Below, in pieces: positions 48,536 through 57,704 of a stretch of 64,000 nt of DNA (position 1 is the first letter of the stretch; every line of letters begins with the position of its first letter). Source of the DNA: Prevotella sp. GTDB lineage: Bacteria; Bacteroidota; Bacteroidia; Bacteroidales; Bacteroidaceae. The stretch is from assembly GCA_017561825.1 (NCBI GenBank), contig JAFZBK010000054.1, positions 1 through 64,000 on the forward strand. Direction: 5' to 3'. A program made the position numbers and the translations under genes. Below the pieces are notes generated by a model. The model worked only from the letters and a program-made list of their open reading frames with translations, was not told where the DNA came from and did no database searches.

Positions 48536-50266
48536 ATGAGAAGACTTGCAAGCTTTACGATATTAGGAGTGATCTTATTGTTCGCATCCTGCCAGCGGAA
48601 CCATTATCCGTCATCATTACTGTTGGCCGACAGACTGACCTATGAGGATCCCGACAGTGCCGTTCTGGTATTAAAGAAGATATCAGGAGAAATGGCGGAA
48701 GTGTCTGATCCTGTGAGACGTTACTACCAACTCTTGTGTATCAGGGCAGATGACAAGACAGACCAAATGAATGTCTCTCCCGACTCCATTCAGGAACTCG
48801 TGCACTATTTCGAGAAGGAAGGCGATAAGCGTCTTCTACCCACCGCCTACTACTATGCCGGACGAGTATATAGCGATCTCAACATTGCCCCAATATCACT
48901 GACCTATTTCCAGAAAGCCCTCGATGCGATGGAAGATGACGAAGACACGGCTTTGAAAGGAAGTATCTACAGTCAGATGGGCTACCTCTATCTGTTTCAA
49001 TATATCTACGATGAGGCCGAGAAATGCTTCCGTAATGCCTATGCGCTCGGAGTTGCTACCAATGATACGACAGGTGTGATGTGGAGTTTAAGAGACCTAG
49101 GTGCTACCCGTCAATGGCAAGGCAAAAACCAAGAGAGTATCAACTATCTGGAGAAGGCCCGTAAGATGGCCCAAAAGAGCGGGAACATGAAGGCAGAGAT
49201 GCGCATTGACAAAGATATCTCTTTTACATTGACGCAGATGAAGAAATACAAGACGGCCAAGTTGTATATGCAAGAGCCATACAAGAATATCGAGAAGTTG
49301 GATAGTAATAATATCCTCTTTGTCATGGCCAATGCCTATTACTACAACCATGAAACAGATTCATTTTTGTACTGTGCCCATCTGCTGGAGAAGGTTGGGG
49401 ATGTCTTTAACAAAGAAGATGCGTACAAGAAAATGACGGGGATCTATCTCCACCGAAACGAAACAGGGAAAGCTAGGGAGTCATTTGATAAGTACATCAT
49501 CTACAACGACTCGGTGAACCATATCACCAAGACAAACGAATTGCAGAAAGTCCACTTCCTCTACAACCTCCAGAAGAAAGAAGAGAAGAACCAGCAACTG
49601 GAAAGAGCCAAACAGATCCGCGATTTCTTCATCATCGGTCTGATCATCATCTTCTTGTCTGTTGGACTGGTCATCTACAACTATATCCGCCATAAACAGA
49701 AACAGAATCGAGAACGTATCTCTAAACTGCAGATGCTTCAGCAAGATATCAAGCGTAAGAATGAAACGACCATTATTGAGAACAATAGAAAGATTGCTGA
49801 ACTCGAACAGCAGATGTCAACCCTGCACGAAGGTCAGCAACGGGCGCTGGAGCAGTTGGAAGCATACAAGAAACGTTACCAGGCACAGATTGCGATAGCG
49901 GAAGCAGAGAAAGACAGCAAGGACTCGGCCAGGAATATCATCAAGGCTTCTTCTATTTATCAAACGGTATTACAACGCGTACAGGATGATGCCGTTCTGA
50001 ATACATCTGAATGGCAACAAGTAGAGACGATGGTCAATGACAACTATCCGCAGTTCAGAGAACGCCTGTTCTCCATCTACGACTTCTCCTCATACGAATA
50101 CCACCTTTGTCTGCTCACCAAGATGGGAATCAGTCCTTACCAGATTGCCACCCTGACCGCACATACCAAGAGTGCCGTTACGCATACCCGCAAACGACTT
50201 TACAAGAAATGTTTCAGGGAAGAGGGCACAGGAGAACAGTGGGATGAGTTCATCCATTCGCTGTAA
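48536..50266 (+). CDS. TPR-transmembrane-HTH regulator, second copy
   Basis: A 576-residue protein of the same design as the 4477-5940 product: lipobox-like 'LLFASC' near residue 18, TPR repeats (~60-330, e.g. 'AYYYAGRVYSDLNIAPISLT'), a membrane helix ('FFIIGLIIIFLSVGLVIYN'), a coiled coil (~395-470), and a C-terminal HTH ('ATLTAHTKSAVTHTRKRLYK'). The last ~90 residues align well by eye with the first regulator. ATG 48536 gives the best signal; ATG 48509 is possible. It lies just upstream of a run of envelope genes, probable targets. Confidence 0.72.
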   Translation: MRRLASFTILGVILLFASCQRNHYPSSLLLADRLTYEDPDSAVLVLKKISGEMAEVSDPVRRYYQLLCIRADDKTDQMNVSPDSIQELVHYFEKEGDKRLLPTAYYYAGRVYSDLNIAPISLTYFQKALDAMEDDEDTALKGSIYSQMGYLYLFQYIYDEAEKCFRNAYALGVATNDTTGVMWSLRDLGATRQWQGKNQESINYLEKARKMAQKSGNMKAEMRIDKDISFTLTQMKKYKTAKLYMQEPYKNIEKLDSNNILFVMANAYYYNHETDSFLYCAHLLEKVGDVFNKEDAYKKMTGIYLHRNETGKARESFDKYIIYNDSVNHITKTNELQKVHFLYNLQKKEEKNQQLERAKQIRDFFIIGLIIIFLSVGLVIYNYIRHKQKQNRERISKLQMLQQDIKRKNETTIIENNRKIAELEQQMSTLHEGQQRALEQLEAYKKRYQAQIAIAEAEKDSKDSARNIIKASSIYQTVLQRVQDDAVLNTSEWQQVETMVNDNYPQFRERLFSIYDFSSYEYHLCLLTKMGISPYQIATLTAHTKSAVTHTRKRLYKKCFREEGTGEQWDEFIHSL

Positions 50267-50403
50267 TCAGGGCATTCAGATTCTATCATTCTCTTTTTCA
50301 TTTGTAACCTACCACCACTTTTGTGCGTTTGTCAACTCGTTGTCAACTCTCTATTCATTGATATACCATTGGATTGTAGTACTTTTGGGCAAACAAAACA
50401 AAA

Positions 50404-52626
50404 GTGATGAGAATGAGAACTGTCGTACTTGCATTATTATCCATGACACTTTGGGCAGACCATTTGGTTGCCCAGACCACTGACTTGCTCTACATATTTC
50501 CCAGCAAGGAAGTGTATGAGACGGGTGAGGATATGTGGTTCAAGGCATACCTGATGGATAAGCAGACGCTGGCCCTATCCGACAGGAGTCAGACACTCTA
50601 CCTGCAACTCCGTAGCGAGACGGGTGAGGTGGTGTGGAACGAGAAGTATCTGCTCACGTCTGGACGTGGTGACGGATATATCTATATAGGTGACAAATGG
50701 CAGCAGGGCGAATATCTGATGGAGGGATACACCCGTTCATCGTTCACCACCGACAGTACACTGGCCATCCATCCACGCAGAATACGGATTGTTGACCGCA
50801 TCTCGCAGATGGATTCCATCTCATCAGAGGCTGTCAAGCAGGATTCCATCCAAAAACTTTCTACCAAACATCGTTTCGATTTGTTCCCTGAAGGTGGAAA
50901 CCTGATAAACGGCATCAACACCATAGTGGCCTTCAAGGCGACATACGGTAACGGGATGCCTGAGGAAGTGGAGGGCAAGGTGACGGAGGACGGTCGTGAG
51001 ATAGCCACCTTCAAAAGCATCCACGACGGCATGGGTATGTTCACCATTACACCCCATCTAGGCAAGGACTACAAGGTTCAACTCTCCAACGGGAACACCT
51101 ACCCTCTCCCATCCATCCTTCATAGCGGACTTGCACTCCGCGTGACACGCAACGGGAAGTCGGGCATCAATCTTCTTGTATCGGCACAAGATACCATCCC
51201 ACGTAAATTTTCCATACTGGCCAAGATGCGTGGCATGCCATGCTGCAGCGCCAAGGGAACCGTCAAAGGACAGCAGGCGTTAAAACTTCCTATGGAGAAG
51301 TTCCCCATGCAGGGCATCGTGGAGATCACCTTGTCGGAAGGGGAAATCCCCGTGGCGGAACGACTGGTGTATGTGAACCCCGCACAACGGCTGACCGTCA
51401 CAGCAAAGACCGACCAGAAGCGGTACGACCGACGTGAAAAAGGAAAAGCAAGTTTTCAGATAACAGACCCCTCAGGCAAGCCGATCAAGGCGGAACTCGC
51501 CGTGAGCATCTTCGACAAGGCCTATCTCTATCAGCCAGGACATGAGAACATCCTCTCGCACTGTTTCCTGGCTGAGGAGATTAGGGGCAACATCTTCAAT
51601 CCAACCTACTATTTCGACGAAAGAAACGATGACCGTCTGCAGGCACTCAACCTGCTGATGATGACGCAGGGATGGAGGCGATATGTGTGGGATCAGGAAC
51701 CTGTTCAGGGACGAACAATCCTATCTGACGGCTTGGTTGGCATGGACAAGAATGACCGACTGCAGTTCATCCAGGCCTTCACGCCCGAGAGTGACACCTG
51801 TCTGGTGGTGTCCGACTCCCTGGGAAGATTCGAGATCGAACCTTTACTGTTGGACCAACTAAGGGGAGATTTCTATATCAAGGCTCTAAGGAAAAAGCCC
51901 AAACCCAAACTATTGTTGGAAAACCCCTTTGACAGCATCGATTTCTATCAGCGAGGAAGACAAAGATTCCTGACGCAGAACTACCTCATCGAGACAGACT
52001 ATGGAGAGAAGGAAGTCTTCGATGGTTTTGGAACAATCGTGCTGAAGGATACCTATGTAACAGCCAAGAAGCAATCACCCTATCGTGACAAGATTACAGA
52101 ACGACTCGATAGTGCCGTCCTCATGGATACTGGCGCATGGGTATGCGAACACGGATTTATTAACGACTATCTCGGTTATTCGCATCATCCCTCATACTTT
52201 CCATATCCTTATTGGGGAAAACGACTGAAACCCAAACGTGGTGAACTCTATGGCAGGTGCTTAATTGAATGGCACGGGGGAAAGTGGTGGAACGTAGTAT
52301 GTAAAATGGGACCCGTCCTGTACGATGGACCCTATGTGACTGATAAAGGGTTATTGGAGATGAACAACATGATGTTAACAAGGGGCTATTATCCACGACG
52401 TGAGTTCTATGAGCCGGATCCCATCGAGCACTCTCCTACCATGCCTGATCCTCGCAATACGCTACAATGGAAACCTAACGTGCTGACCGACGAGAACGGT
52501 AAGGCGGAAGTTGCCTTCACAACCTCTGACGTCAACACCGAGTTTATTGGTGTCGTAGAAGCCATTGATGGAGAAGGACTGTTGGGCTGTCAAACATTCA
52601 CATTCAGAGTCATAAGAAACAAATAA
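50404..52626 (+). CDS. Secreted MG2-like envelope protein, 740 aa
   Basis: Signal peptide (ends 'LVAQ', ~23). The N-terminus 'LYIFPSKEVYETGEDMWFKA' is the macroglobulin-type (MG2) strand pattern used in Bacteroidota surface proteins, followed by more beta domains and, near the C-terminus, 'VLTDENGKAEVAFTTSDVNT', another Ig/MG-like module. No thioester motif. It precedes a barrel-type TonB receptor in a run of envelope genes. Role unknown; maybe a receptor partner. A -7 box (TAGTACTTTTGG context, ~50374-50390) lies upstream. Confidence 0.7.
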   Translation: MMRMRTVVLALLSMTLWADHLVAQTTDLLYIFPSKEVYETGEDMWFKAYLMDKQTLALSDRSQTLYLQLRSETGEVVWNEKYLLTSGRGDGYIYIGDKWQQGEYLMEGYTRSSFTTDSTLAIHPRRIRIVDRISQMDSISSEAVKQDSIQKLSTKHRFDLFPEGGNLINGINTIVAFKATYGNGMPEEVEGKVTEDGREIATFKSIHDGMGMFTITPHLGKDYKVQLSNGNTYPLPSILHSGLALRVTRNGKSGINLLVSAQDTIPRKFSILAKMRGMPCCSAKGTVKGQQALKLPMEKFPMQGIVEITLSEGEIPVAERLVYVNPAQRLTVTAKTDQKRYDRREKGKASFQITDPSGKPIKAELAVSIFDKAYLYQPGHENILSHCFLAEEIRGNIFNPTYYFDERNDDRLQALNLLMMTQGWRRYVWDQEPVQGRTILSDGLVGMDKNDRLQFIQAFTPESDTCLVVSDSLGRFEIEPLLLDQLRGDFYIKALRKKPKPKLLLENPFDSIDFYQRGRQRFLTQNYLIETDYGEKEVFDGFGTIVLKDTYVTAKKQSPYRDKITERLDSAVLMDTGAWVCEHGFINDYLGYSHHPSYFPYPYWGKRLKPKRGELYGRCLIEWHGGKWWNVVCKMGPVLYDGPYVTDKGLLEMNNMMLTRGYYPRREFYEPDPIEHSPTMPDPRNTLQWKPNVLTDENGKAEVAFTTSDVNTEFIGVVEAIDGEGLLGCQTFTFRVIRNK

Positions 52627-52629
52627 TAT

Positions 52630-53250
52630 ATGAAGAAAACGATTATCGCTTTACTGCTTACCCTTGCAGCATTGGCAGGGCGTGCACAAGAAGAGAAGAC
52701 GATTGAAGGCCAGTTCAAGATGAACGAAGAATCAATCAATGACTACATTCCTCTTCTAAAGGCTAAGGGCTACGAGGCTTTCAGCTTCGATGTCAGTGCG
52801 ATAAAAGGTCAACATGTGACCCTCCATTTTAGGGAGTATGTCAACGGAAAAGAAGTTGAAGGTTCTCCTAAACTCTTGATGCCATATACCTTCGAGACAA
52901 GAGGCGATAAACTGATTATCGGTACGCTTCCTTCTGAGAAAGACTCTATAGCACAACTTGGTCTTTGTTGGGATAATACTTTATCCTTCGGATTCATGCT
53001 TAAACGAAAACCCCTCTTCTGGGAGAGTGAAAATCAGTATATTTACTCGTATAGGGCGATTCCCTTCGAACTCACAATGCCATTAGAAAAAGAAACTTTT
53101 ATCCCGTTAGTTTTTTATTGTTCTTTCTGGTATGATGAGAAAGATAAGGTAACCCGTTGCTGTGGCGAGAACTATATTGCTCCCGACCTGTCATCCGACA
53201 TTCCTAAACATAGCCCACATTATTACACTATAGGAATAATTATTCATTAG
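52630..53250 (+). CDS. Hypothetical secreted protein, 206 aa
   Basis: Signal peptide MKKTIIALLLTLAALAGRAQ. The mature part is beta-rich ('GYEAFSFDVSAIKGQHVTLH', 'YIYSYRAIPFELTMPLEKET') with two late Cys residues ('RCCGEN'). It starts 3 bp after the MG2-like gene, so the two are cotranscribed. Possibly one of the Bacteroidota-only DUF families; not identified with certainty. Confidence 0.6.
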   Translation: MKKTIIALLLTLAALAGRAQEEKTIEGQFKMNEESINDYIPLLKAKGYEAFSFDVSAIKGQHVTLHFREYVNGKEVEGSPKLLMPYTFETRGDKLIIGTLPSEKDSIAQLGLCWDNTLSFGFMLKRKPLFWESENQYIYSYRAIPFELTMPLEKETFIPLVFYCSFWYDEKDKVTRCCGENYIAPDLSSDIPKHSPHYYTIGIIIH

Positions 53251-53391
53251 TATTATGGTTAGATTTATAACGACAAATAGAGAATGTTGGTGAAATAATA
53301 TATGTTGTGTAAAACAATGTAATAGATTTCTTGCGTTGAAACAGGTTTTTGAATACCTTTGTGCCATTCTAACTAATATGGATTGTACAGA

Positions 53392-54486
53392 ATGAAGAAA
53401 CTATTTACAACCACGATGCTCATCCTCGTTGCCCTAACAGGATTGGCGCAGACAGAAGAATCGCTAGAATTACTCTTACAGCGAGGTGACAGTTGCATGG
53501 AACAGTATAGTACCTACGAGGCGCAGAAGTACTACCAGCAGGCTTATGCGCTCAGTGACAACCGTACTACACGACAGAAACTCGCCAACTGTTACTACAA
53601 GCGTGCCAACTATCACCTGTGTGCCGAGTTGCTGAAGAACCTGGAGGAAGACAGTCTTACACACGAAGCCTTCCGTCAACTGGCATACAGCTATCATAAA
53701 CAAGATGACACCAGTTCCTTTATCTATTGGGCAAAACGCTATACGTCACACTATCCTGAGGACGGTGAGATGGTGGCATCGCTCACCAAAGCCTTTGCGC
53801 TAAAAGATCAGCCGCAGAACGGAATCGTCTGCGCCTTGCTGTTTAATCATGATGTGGATTCCACAAATATCCTTGTAAACCGCGCTTTGGCTGATGCCTA
53901 CTTCCTGAACAGGGATTTCTCAGCAGCAGCCAAAGTGTATGAACGGTTGCTACATCAAGGCGACTCCACCTTTAACACCCTCTATTCGGCAGGCATGTGC
54001 CATGCGCAGTTAAAAGAAAATGAGTGTGCTTACGAACAACTGCGTGTTGCTCTTTTCCTCAAACAGATGCAACACTATGGCTGCGCCTACCGTTTAGGGG
54101 TGGTATGTGTTGACACCCAACGTTACGAAGAAGGTCTTTTGTACCTCAAACTGGCCAAGGAGTTGATGCAACCCGACCCTGCTGTGATGAAGGCCATTAC
54201 CCTCTCACAAGGGGAAGGCTACTACCTTACCCAGCATTACCCCGAGGCTGTGGCGGCGTGGAAGGAACACCTTATCTATAATCCTGGCTCTATCGCCACC
54301 TATTATAATATTGCCAATGCCTACGCCTACCTGCTAAATGACTATGAGCAGGCGCAGGACTACTACCAGCAGTTCCTTACCCTTGCCCGACAGGAAGAGA
54401 ATCCTAACGAACAACTCTCAAAGATGATCACTTCATCCGAGGAGGTGCTGAAGTATTATAAAACCATCAATCTAAAGAAGAAATGA
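53392..54486 (+). CDS. TPR-repeat secreted protein, 364 aa
   Basis: Signal peptide (MKKLFTTTMLILVALTGLAQ; the Met at 53383 precedes it). The rest is TPR-like helical repeats ('YEAQKYYQQAYALSDNRTTR', 'FSAAAKVYERLLHQGDSTFN', 'HYPEAVAAWKEHLIYNPGSI'). Periplasmic TPR proteins serve as scaffolds. A promoter (AATACCTTTG, ~53355-53364) precedes it, so it starts a new unit. Confidence 0.7.
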   Translation: MKKLFTTTMLILVALTGLAQTEESLELLLQRGDSCMEQYSTYEAQKYYQQAYALSDNRTTRQKLANCYYKRANYHLCAELLKNLEEDSLTHEAFRQLAYSYHKQDDTSSFIYWAKRYTSHYPEDGEMVASLTKAFALKDQPQNGIVCALLFNHDVDSTNILVNRALADAYFLNRDFSAAAKVYERLLHQGDSTFNTLYSAGMCHAQLKENECAYEQLRVALFLKQMQHYGCAYRLGVVCVDTQRYEEGLLYLKLAKELMQPDPAVMKAITLSQGEGYYLTQHYPEAVAAWKEHLIYNPGSIATYYNIANAYAYLLNDYEQAQDYYQQFLTLARQEENPNEQLSKMITSSEEVLKYYKTINLKKK

Positions 54487-54570
54487 CGACGATGTATTGT
54501 TATAGAACGTTAAGTTTATCGTTTTTCGGTAAAAATATATTGAATTTATTTGGTAGGTTCAATAGAATGA

Positions 54571-54597
54571 TATACCTTTGCATATCGAAAATCGATA
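54571..54597 (+). promoter_or_regulatory. -7 box followed by a 15-bp palindrome
   Basis: ATACCTTTGCA (54571-54581) is followed by TATCGAAAATCGATA (54583-54597), a perfect TATCGA/TCGATA inverted repeat. It would sit at about +1, where a repressor could block transcription of the 124-aa gene at 54624. Confidence 0.5.
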
Positions 54598-54623
54598 AAA
54601 TCCTGCAATAAAACGATATAAGC

Positions 54624-54998
54624 ATGAAAAGAATGAAAACTATTTATGGTGTACTGGCAATCTTGCTGATATTGACCTGTTGGGGAGTTCAATACTTCTA
54701 TCTCCCATATATCTTGGGCAACAGTATCAATGAATACCACATTAAAGAGTACTTCCCCGAACTGTTCAAGGTACCAGTTTTTGCCTGCATCACATTCGCT
54801 TTGTTCAAAGTGAAGCAGAGTGTTCCGATAACGATTGTCTATTGTACGCTGGCCTGTCTGTTCTATGAGTGTCTGAACATCCTCTTTTTGAATCCCATCA
54901 ATTGGATGAGAATCATGGCACTTCTTGTAGGAGCAGGCGTATTCTATGTACTACACTTAATCGTTGGAATCAAGAGCGTGGCGAATCCTACTAAGTAA
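54624..54998 (+). CDS. Hypothetical membrane protein, 124 aa
   Basis: Three to four hydrophobic segments: 'IYGVLAILLILTCWGVQYFY', 'VPVFACITFALFKV', 'ITIVYCTLACLFYECLNILF' and 'ALLVGAGVFYVLHLIVGI'. A small inner-membrane protein, family not recognised. It stands between the TPR protein and the TonB-type barrel, 36 bp before the latter. Confidence 0.55.
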   Translation: MKRMKTIYGVLAILLILTCWGVQYFYLPYILGNSINEYHIKEYFPELFKVPVFACITFALFKVKQSVPITIVYCTLACLFYECLNILFLNPINWMRIMALLVGAGVFYVLHLIVGIKSVANPTK

Positions 54999-55034
54999 TC
55001 CATTGAATATGAAAAACTATAACATATACGTAAA

Positions 55035-57311
55035 ATGAAAAAAGTAGTATTAACATTGATTGTTTTCAGTTTATCGGTCATCACATCGCAAGCTCAAACC
55101 AGGGCCGACTCCCTACGTGCAGACAGCATCTACAAGTCGATGGAACTGCAAGATGTTGTTGTGGTGCAACAGAAATCGCTCGTCAAGTCGGATATCGACA
55201 AACTCACCTACGACATCGAGAGCGACCCCGATTCGAAGTCGAACACCATCCTCGAGATGCTTCGCAAGATACCGATGGTAACAGTAGATGGAGAGGACAA
55301 CATCCAGGTCAACGGCTCCAGTTCGTTCAAGATCTATGTGAACAACAAGCCCAACCAGATGATGTCTAATAATCCCAAGGAAGTGCTTAGAAGCATGCCC
55401 GCTACCAGCATCAAGAAGATCGAGGTAATCACCAACCCGGGTCCGAAGTATGATGCTGAGGGTGTGGGTGGTATCCTGAACATCATCACACACAACCAGG
55501 GTATCGAAGGATATACGGCCACCTTCAGCGGAAGCGTAAACAACCAAGGAGCCGCTGGTAGTACCTATGCTACGGTGAAGAGTGGCAAGCTGACCATGAG
55601 TGCTAATTACAATTATCAGTACTCTGATTCGCCTCGCAGTTATTCTGGCGGTAGTCGTAAGACGATAGGCAATCTCAGCGAATCATCATCAGATATTGAT
55701 AACGAAGGATGGTCGGATAGTAGGAGCAATTTCCAATACGGAACCTTAGAAGCCAGTTACGAGATAGACACGCTGCGACTTGTTAGTGCATCGTTCGACA
55801 TTTGGGGAGGTGTAAGCAAGGGCAATAGCGAGAGAAGTGTAGCAGCCACCTCGCCGCTTACACAAAACAAGCTTTACAGTTATCGTACTGTTGGTTACTC
55901 AAAGAACAATTACAAGGCTGTTTATGGTAGCATTGACTATCAGCGTAGTTTCTCTGTACCAGAACGCCTGTTTACCTTGTCGTATAGGATTGCTACTGAG
56001 CCCGATAAAACAGACGCATATACCAATTATACTGACATGCAGGCTGTTGACGGATGGGAGAACTTTCTGCAACGACTGAAGAATCAGCATAACGATGGTG
56101 ATCAGAACACCACCGAGCACACCTTCCAAGCAGACTATACAACCCCCTTCAGCAAGATACATACGTTGGAAACGGGTGTGAAATATATCCTGCGCAACAA
56201 CAGATCGGAAGATGACCGCTACGAGCAGCTGGCCTTAAACTCCAGTGACTACACCTACGATCAAGAGCACTCTTCGCACTATAAGCATCGTAACGACATC
56301 TTGGCTGCGTATCTGGGCTACGGTCTGAAACTGAAAAAGATATCAGCTCGCTTGGGATTGCGCTACGAACATACCTTGCAGGATGTGGAGTACAAGCTGG
56401 GACGTGGTGAAGATTTCACGAAACACTTCAATGATTTCGTACCATCTGCCAGCATTGGCTACAGTTTGGCACCGACGTCCAATCTGCGTCTGGGTTATGA
56501 TATGCGCATCTATCGTCCTGGTATCTGGTATCTCAATCCTTATATCGACGACACGACTCCCACCAATATCCAGCAGGGAAACTCATTCCTCGACAGCGAG
56601 AAGAACCATACGTTCAGTCTGAGATACAGTAATTTCACATCCAAGTTCAACATCAATCTCGCCCTGCAGCATAGTTTTACAAGAAACAGCATAGAGAGCG
56701 TGACAAAGCTGTTACTCGACACACAGATTCCAGGACTGAAGAACCCAACAGGTAAGGAAGTGCTTTATACCACCTACGAGAACATCGGTCATGTTCGAGG
56801 AACCTACCTGACCACCTACATCAATTGGAATGCCACCAAGAATACCCGAGTCTATATGAACAATCGTCTTTCATATACGGATATGAACGATGGCGGAACG
56901 CTGAGAAACCACGGATGGGACTTATATGCATATGGTGGTGCACAGCAGACACTGCCCAAGGATTGGCGACTGTCATTCAATATCTATGCATATACGCCTC
57001 GCGTAACCCTGCAAGGAAAGAGCAGCAGTTATGACGGCTATTCCTTGGGTATCCAGAAATCATGGCTGGATAAGCGTCTTAATCTGACACTCTCTGCCAC
57101 AAACTTCCTGAAGAAGTATAAGAAATATAACTATACCGTGGAAGACATCTACTTCCGTTCAGACAGCTGGTCGAAAGGTGTTGTCCAGCGATTTAGCCTC
57201 AGCATCAGCTATCGCATCGGCGAGCTGAAAGCTAGTGTAAGGAAAGCCGAGCGCACCATCAGCAACGATGACGTGAAAGGCGGAGGAAGCAACAATAGCA
57301 GCGGAGAATAA
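55035..57311 (+). CDS. TonB-dependent receptor-like outer membrane barrel
   Basis: A 758-residue outer membrane protein with signal peptide (ends 'ITSQA'). The plug domain follows directly ('DIESDPDSKSNTILEMLRKI', 'IEVITNPGPKYDAEGVGGIL'), and then a 22-strand-type barrel. There is no N-terminal carboxypeptidase-like domain and no SusD partner gene, so it belongs to the outer-membrane beta-barrel family rather than a SusCD pair. The ligand is unknown. Confidence 0.82.
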   Translation: MKKVVLTLIVFSLSVITSQAQTRADSLRADSIYKSMELQDVVVVQQKSLVKSDIDKLTYDIESDPDSKSNTILEMLRKIPMVTVDGEDNIQVNGSSSFKIYVNNKPNQMMSNNPKEVLRSMPATSIKKIEVITNPGPKYDAEGVGGILNIITHNQGIEGYTATFSGSVNNQGAAGSTYATVKSGKLTMSANYNYQYSDSPRSYSGGSRKTIGNLSESSSDIDNEGWSDSRSNFQYGTLEASYEIDTLRLVSASFDIWGGVSKGNSERSVAATSPLTQNKLYSYRTVGYSKNNYKAVYGSIDYQRSFSVPERLFTLSYRIATEPDKTDAYTNYTDMQAVDGWENFLQRLKNQHNDGDQNTTEHTFQADYTTPFSKIHTLETGVKYILRNNRSEDDRYEQLALNSSDYTYDQEHSSHYKHRNDILAAYLGYGLKLKKISARLGLRYEHTLQDVEYKLGRGEDFTKHFNDFVPSASIGYSLAPTSNLRLGYDMRIYRPGIWYLNPYIDDTTPTNIQQGNSFLDSEKNHTFSLRYSNFTSKFNINLALQHSFTRNSIESVTKLLLDTQIPGLKNPTGKEVLYTTYENIGHVRGTYLTTYINWNATKNTRVYMNNRLSYTDMNDGGTLRNHGWDLYAYGGAQQTLPKDWRLSFNIYAYTPRVTLQGKSSSYDGYSLGIQKSWLDKRLNLTLSATNFLKKYKKYNYTVEDIYFRSDSWSKGVVQRFSLSISYRIGELKASVRKAERTISNDDVKGGGSNNSSGE

Positions 57312-57328
57312 GAACAAAACAGATAACA

Positions 57329-57670
57329 ATGAAGAATATTATCACTTCAATACTAAACCACGAGCAGGCAGTATGCCCTCATTGTGGTACAAAGATTGGG
57401 TTAAGGCAAATCAAGGAGTATTTCCTGAAAGGGACTAACCACAGCATTCAGTGCCCTAACTGTGATAGGACATTGCGCCCGAAACGGGAACCTGTAAAAA
57501 TGTTCTACTGCGTATGTGCTGGTTTCCTAAGCGTGGTTATCCCCTTCTGGTTATACATCCTATTGATAGAGGATAACTTCTGGAAAGCTATATCCCTGTC
57601 AATAATTACATGTATCATTTGTATTCTCATTGTGTGTCTATTAGTCATCCGCAGGATTGAGTTTAAATAA
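57329..57670 (+). CDS. Zinc-ribbon membrane protein, 113 aa
   Basis: Two CxxC pairs ('CPHCGTK' ~17, 'CPNCDR' ~43) form a zinc ribbon, followed by two membrane segments ('CVCAGFLSVVIPFWLYILL', 'AISLSIITCIICILIVCLLV'). It follows the barrel gene by 17 bp and probably shares its transcript. Function unknown. Confidence 0.65.
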   Translation: MKNIITSILNHEQAVCPHCGTKIGLRQIKEYFLKGTNHSIQCPNCDRTLRPKREPVKMFYCVCAGFLSVVIPFWLYILLIEDNFWKAISLSIITCIICILIVCLLVIRRIEFK

Positions 57671-57704
57671 AAGTATAATTATGGTTTTACATAAAACGAT
57701 TAAA

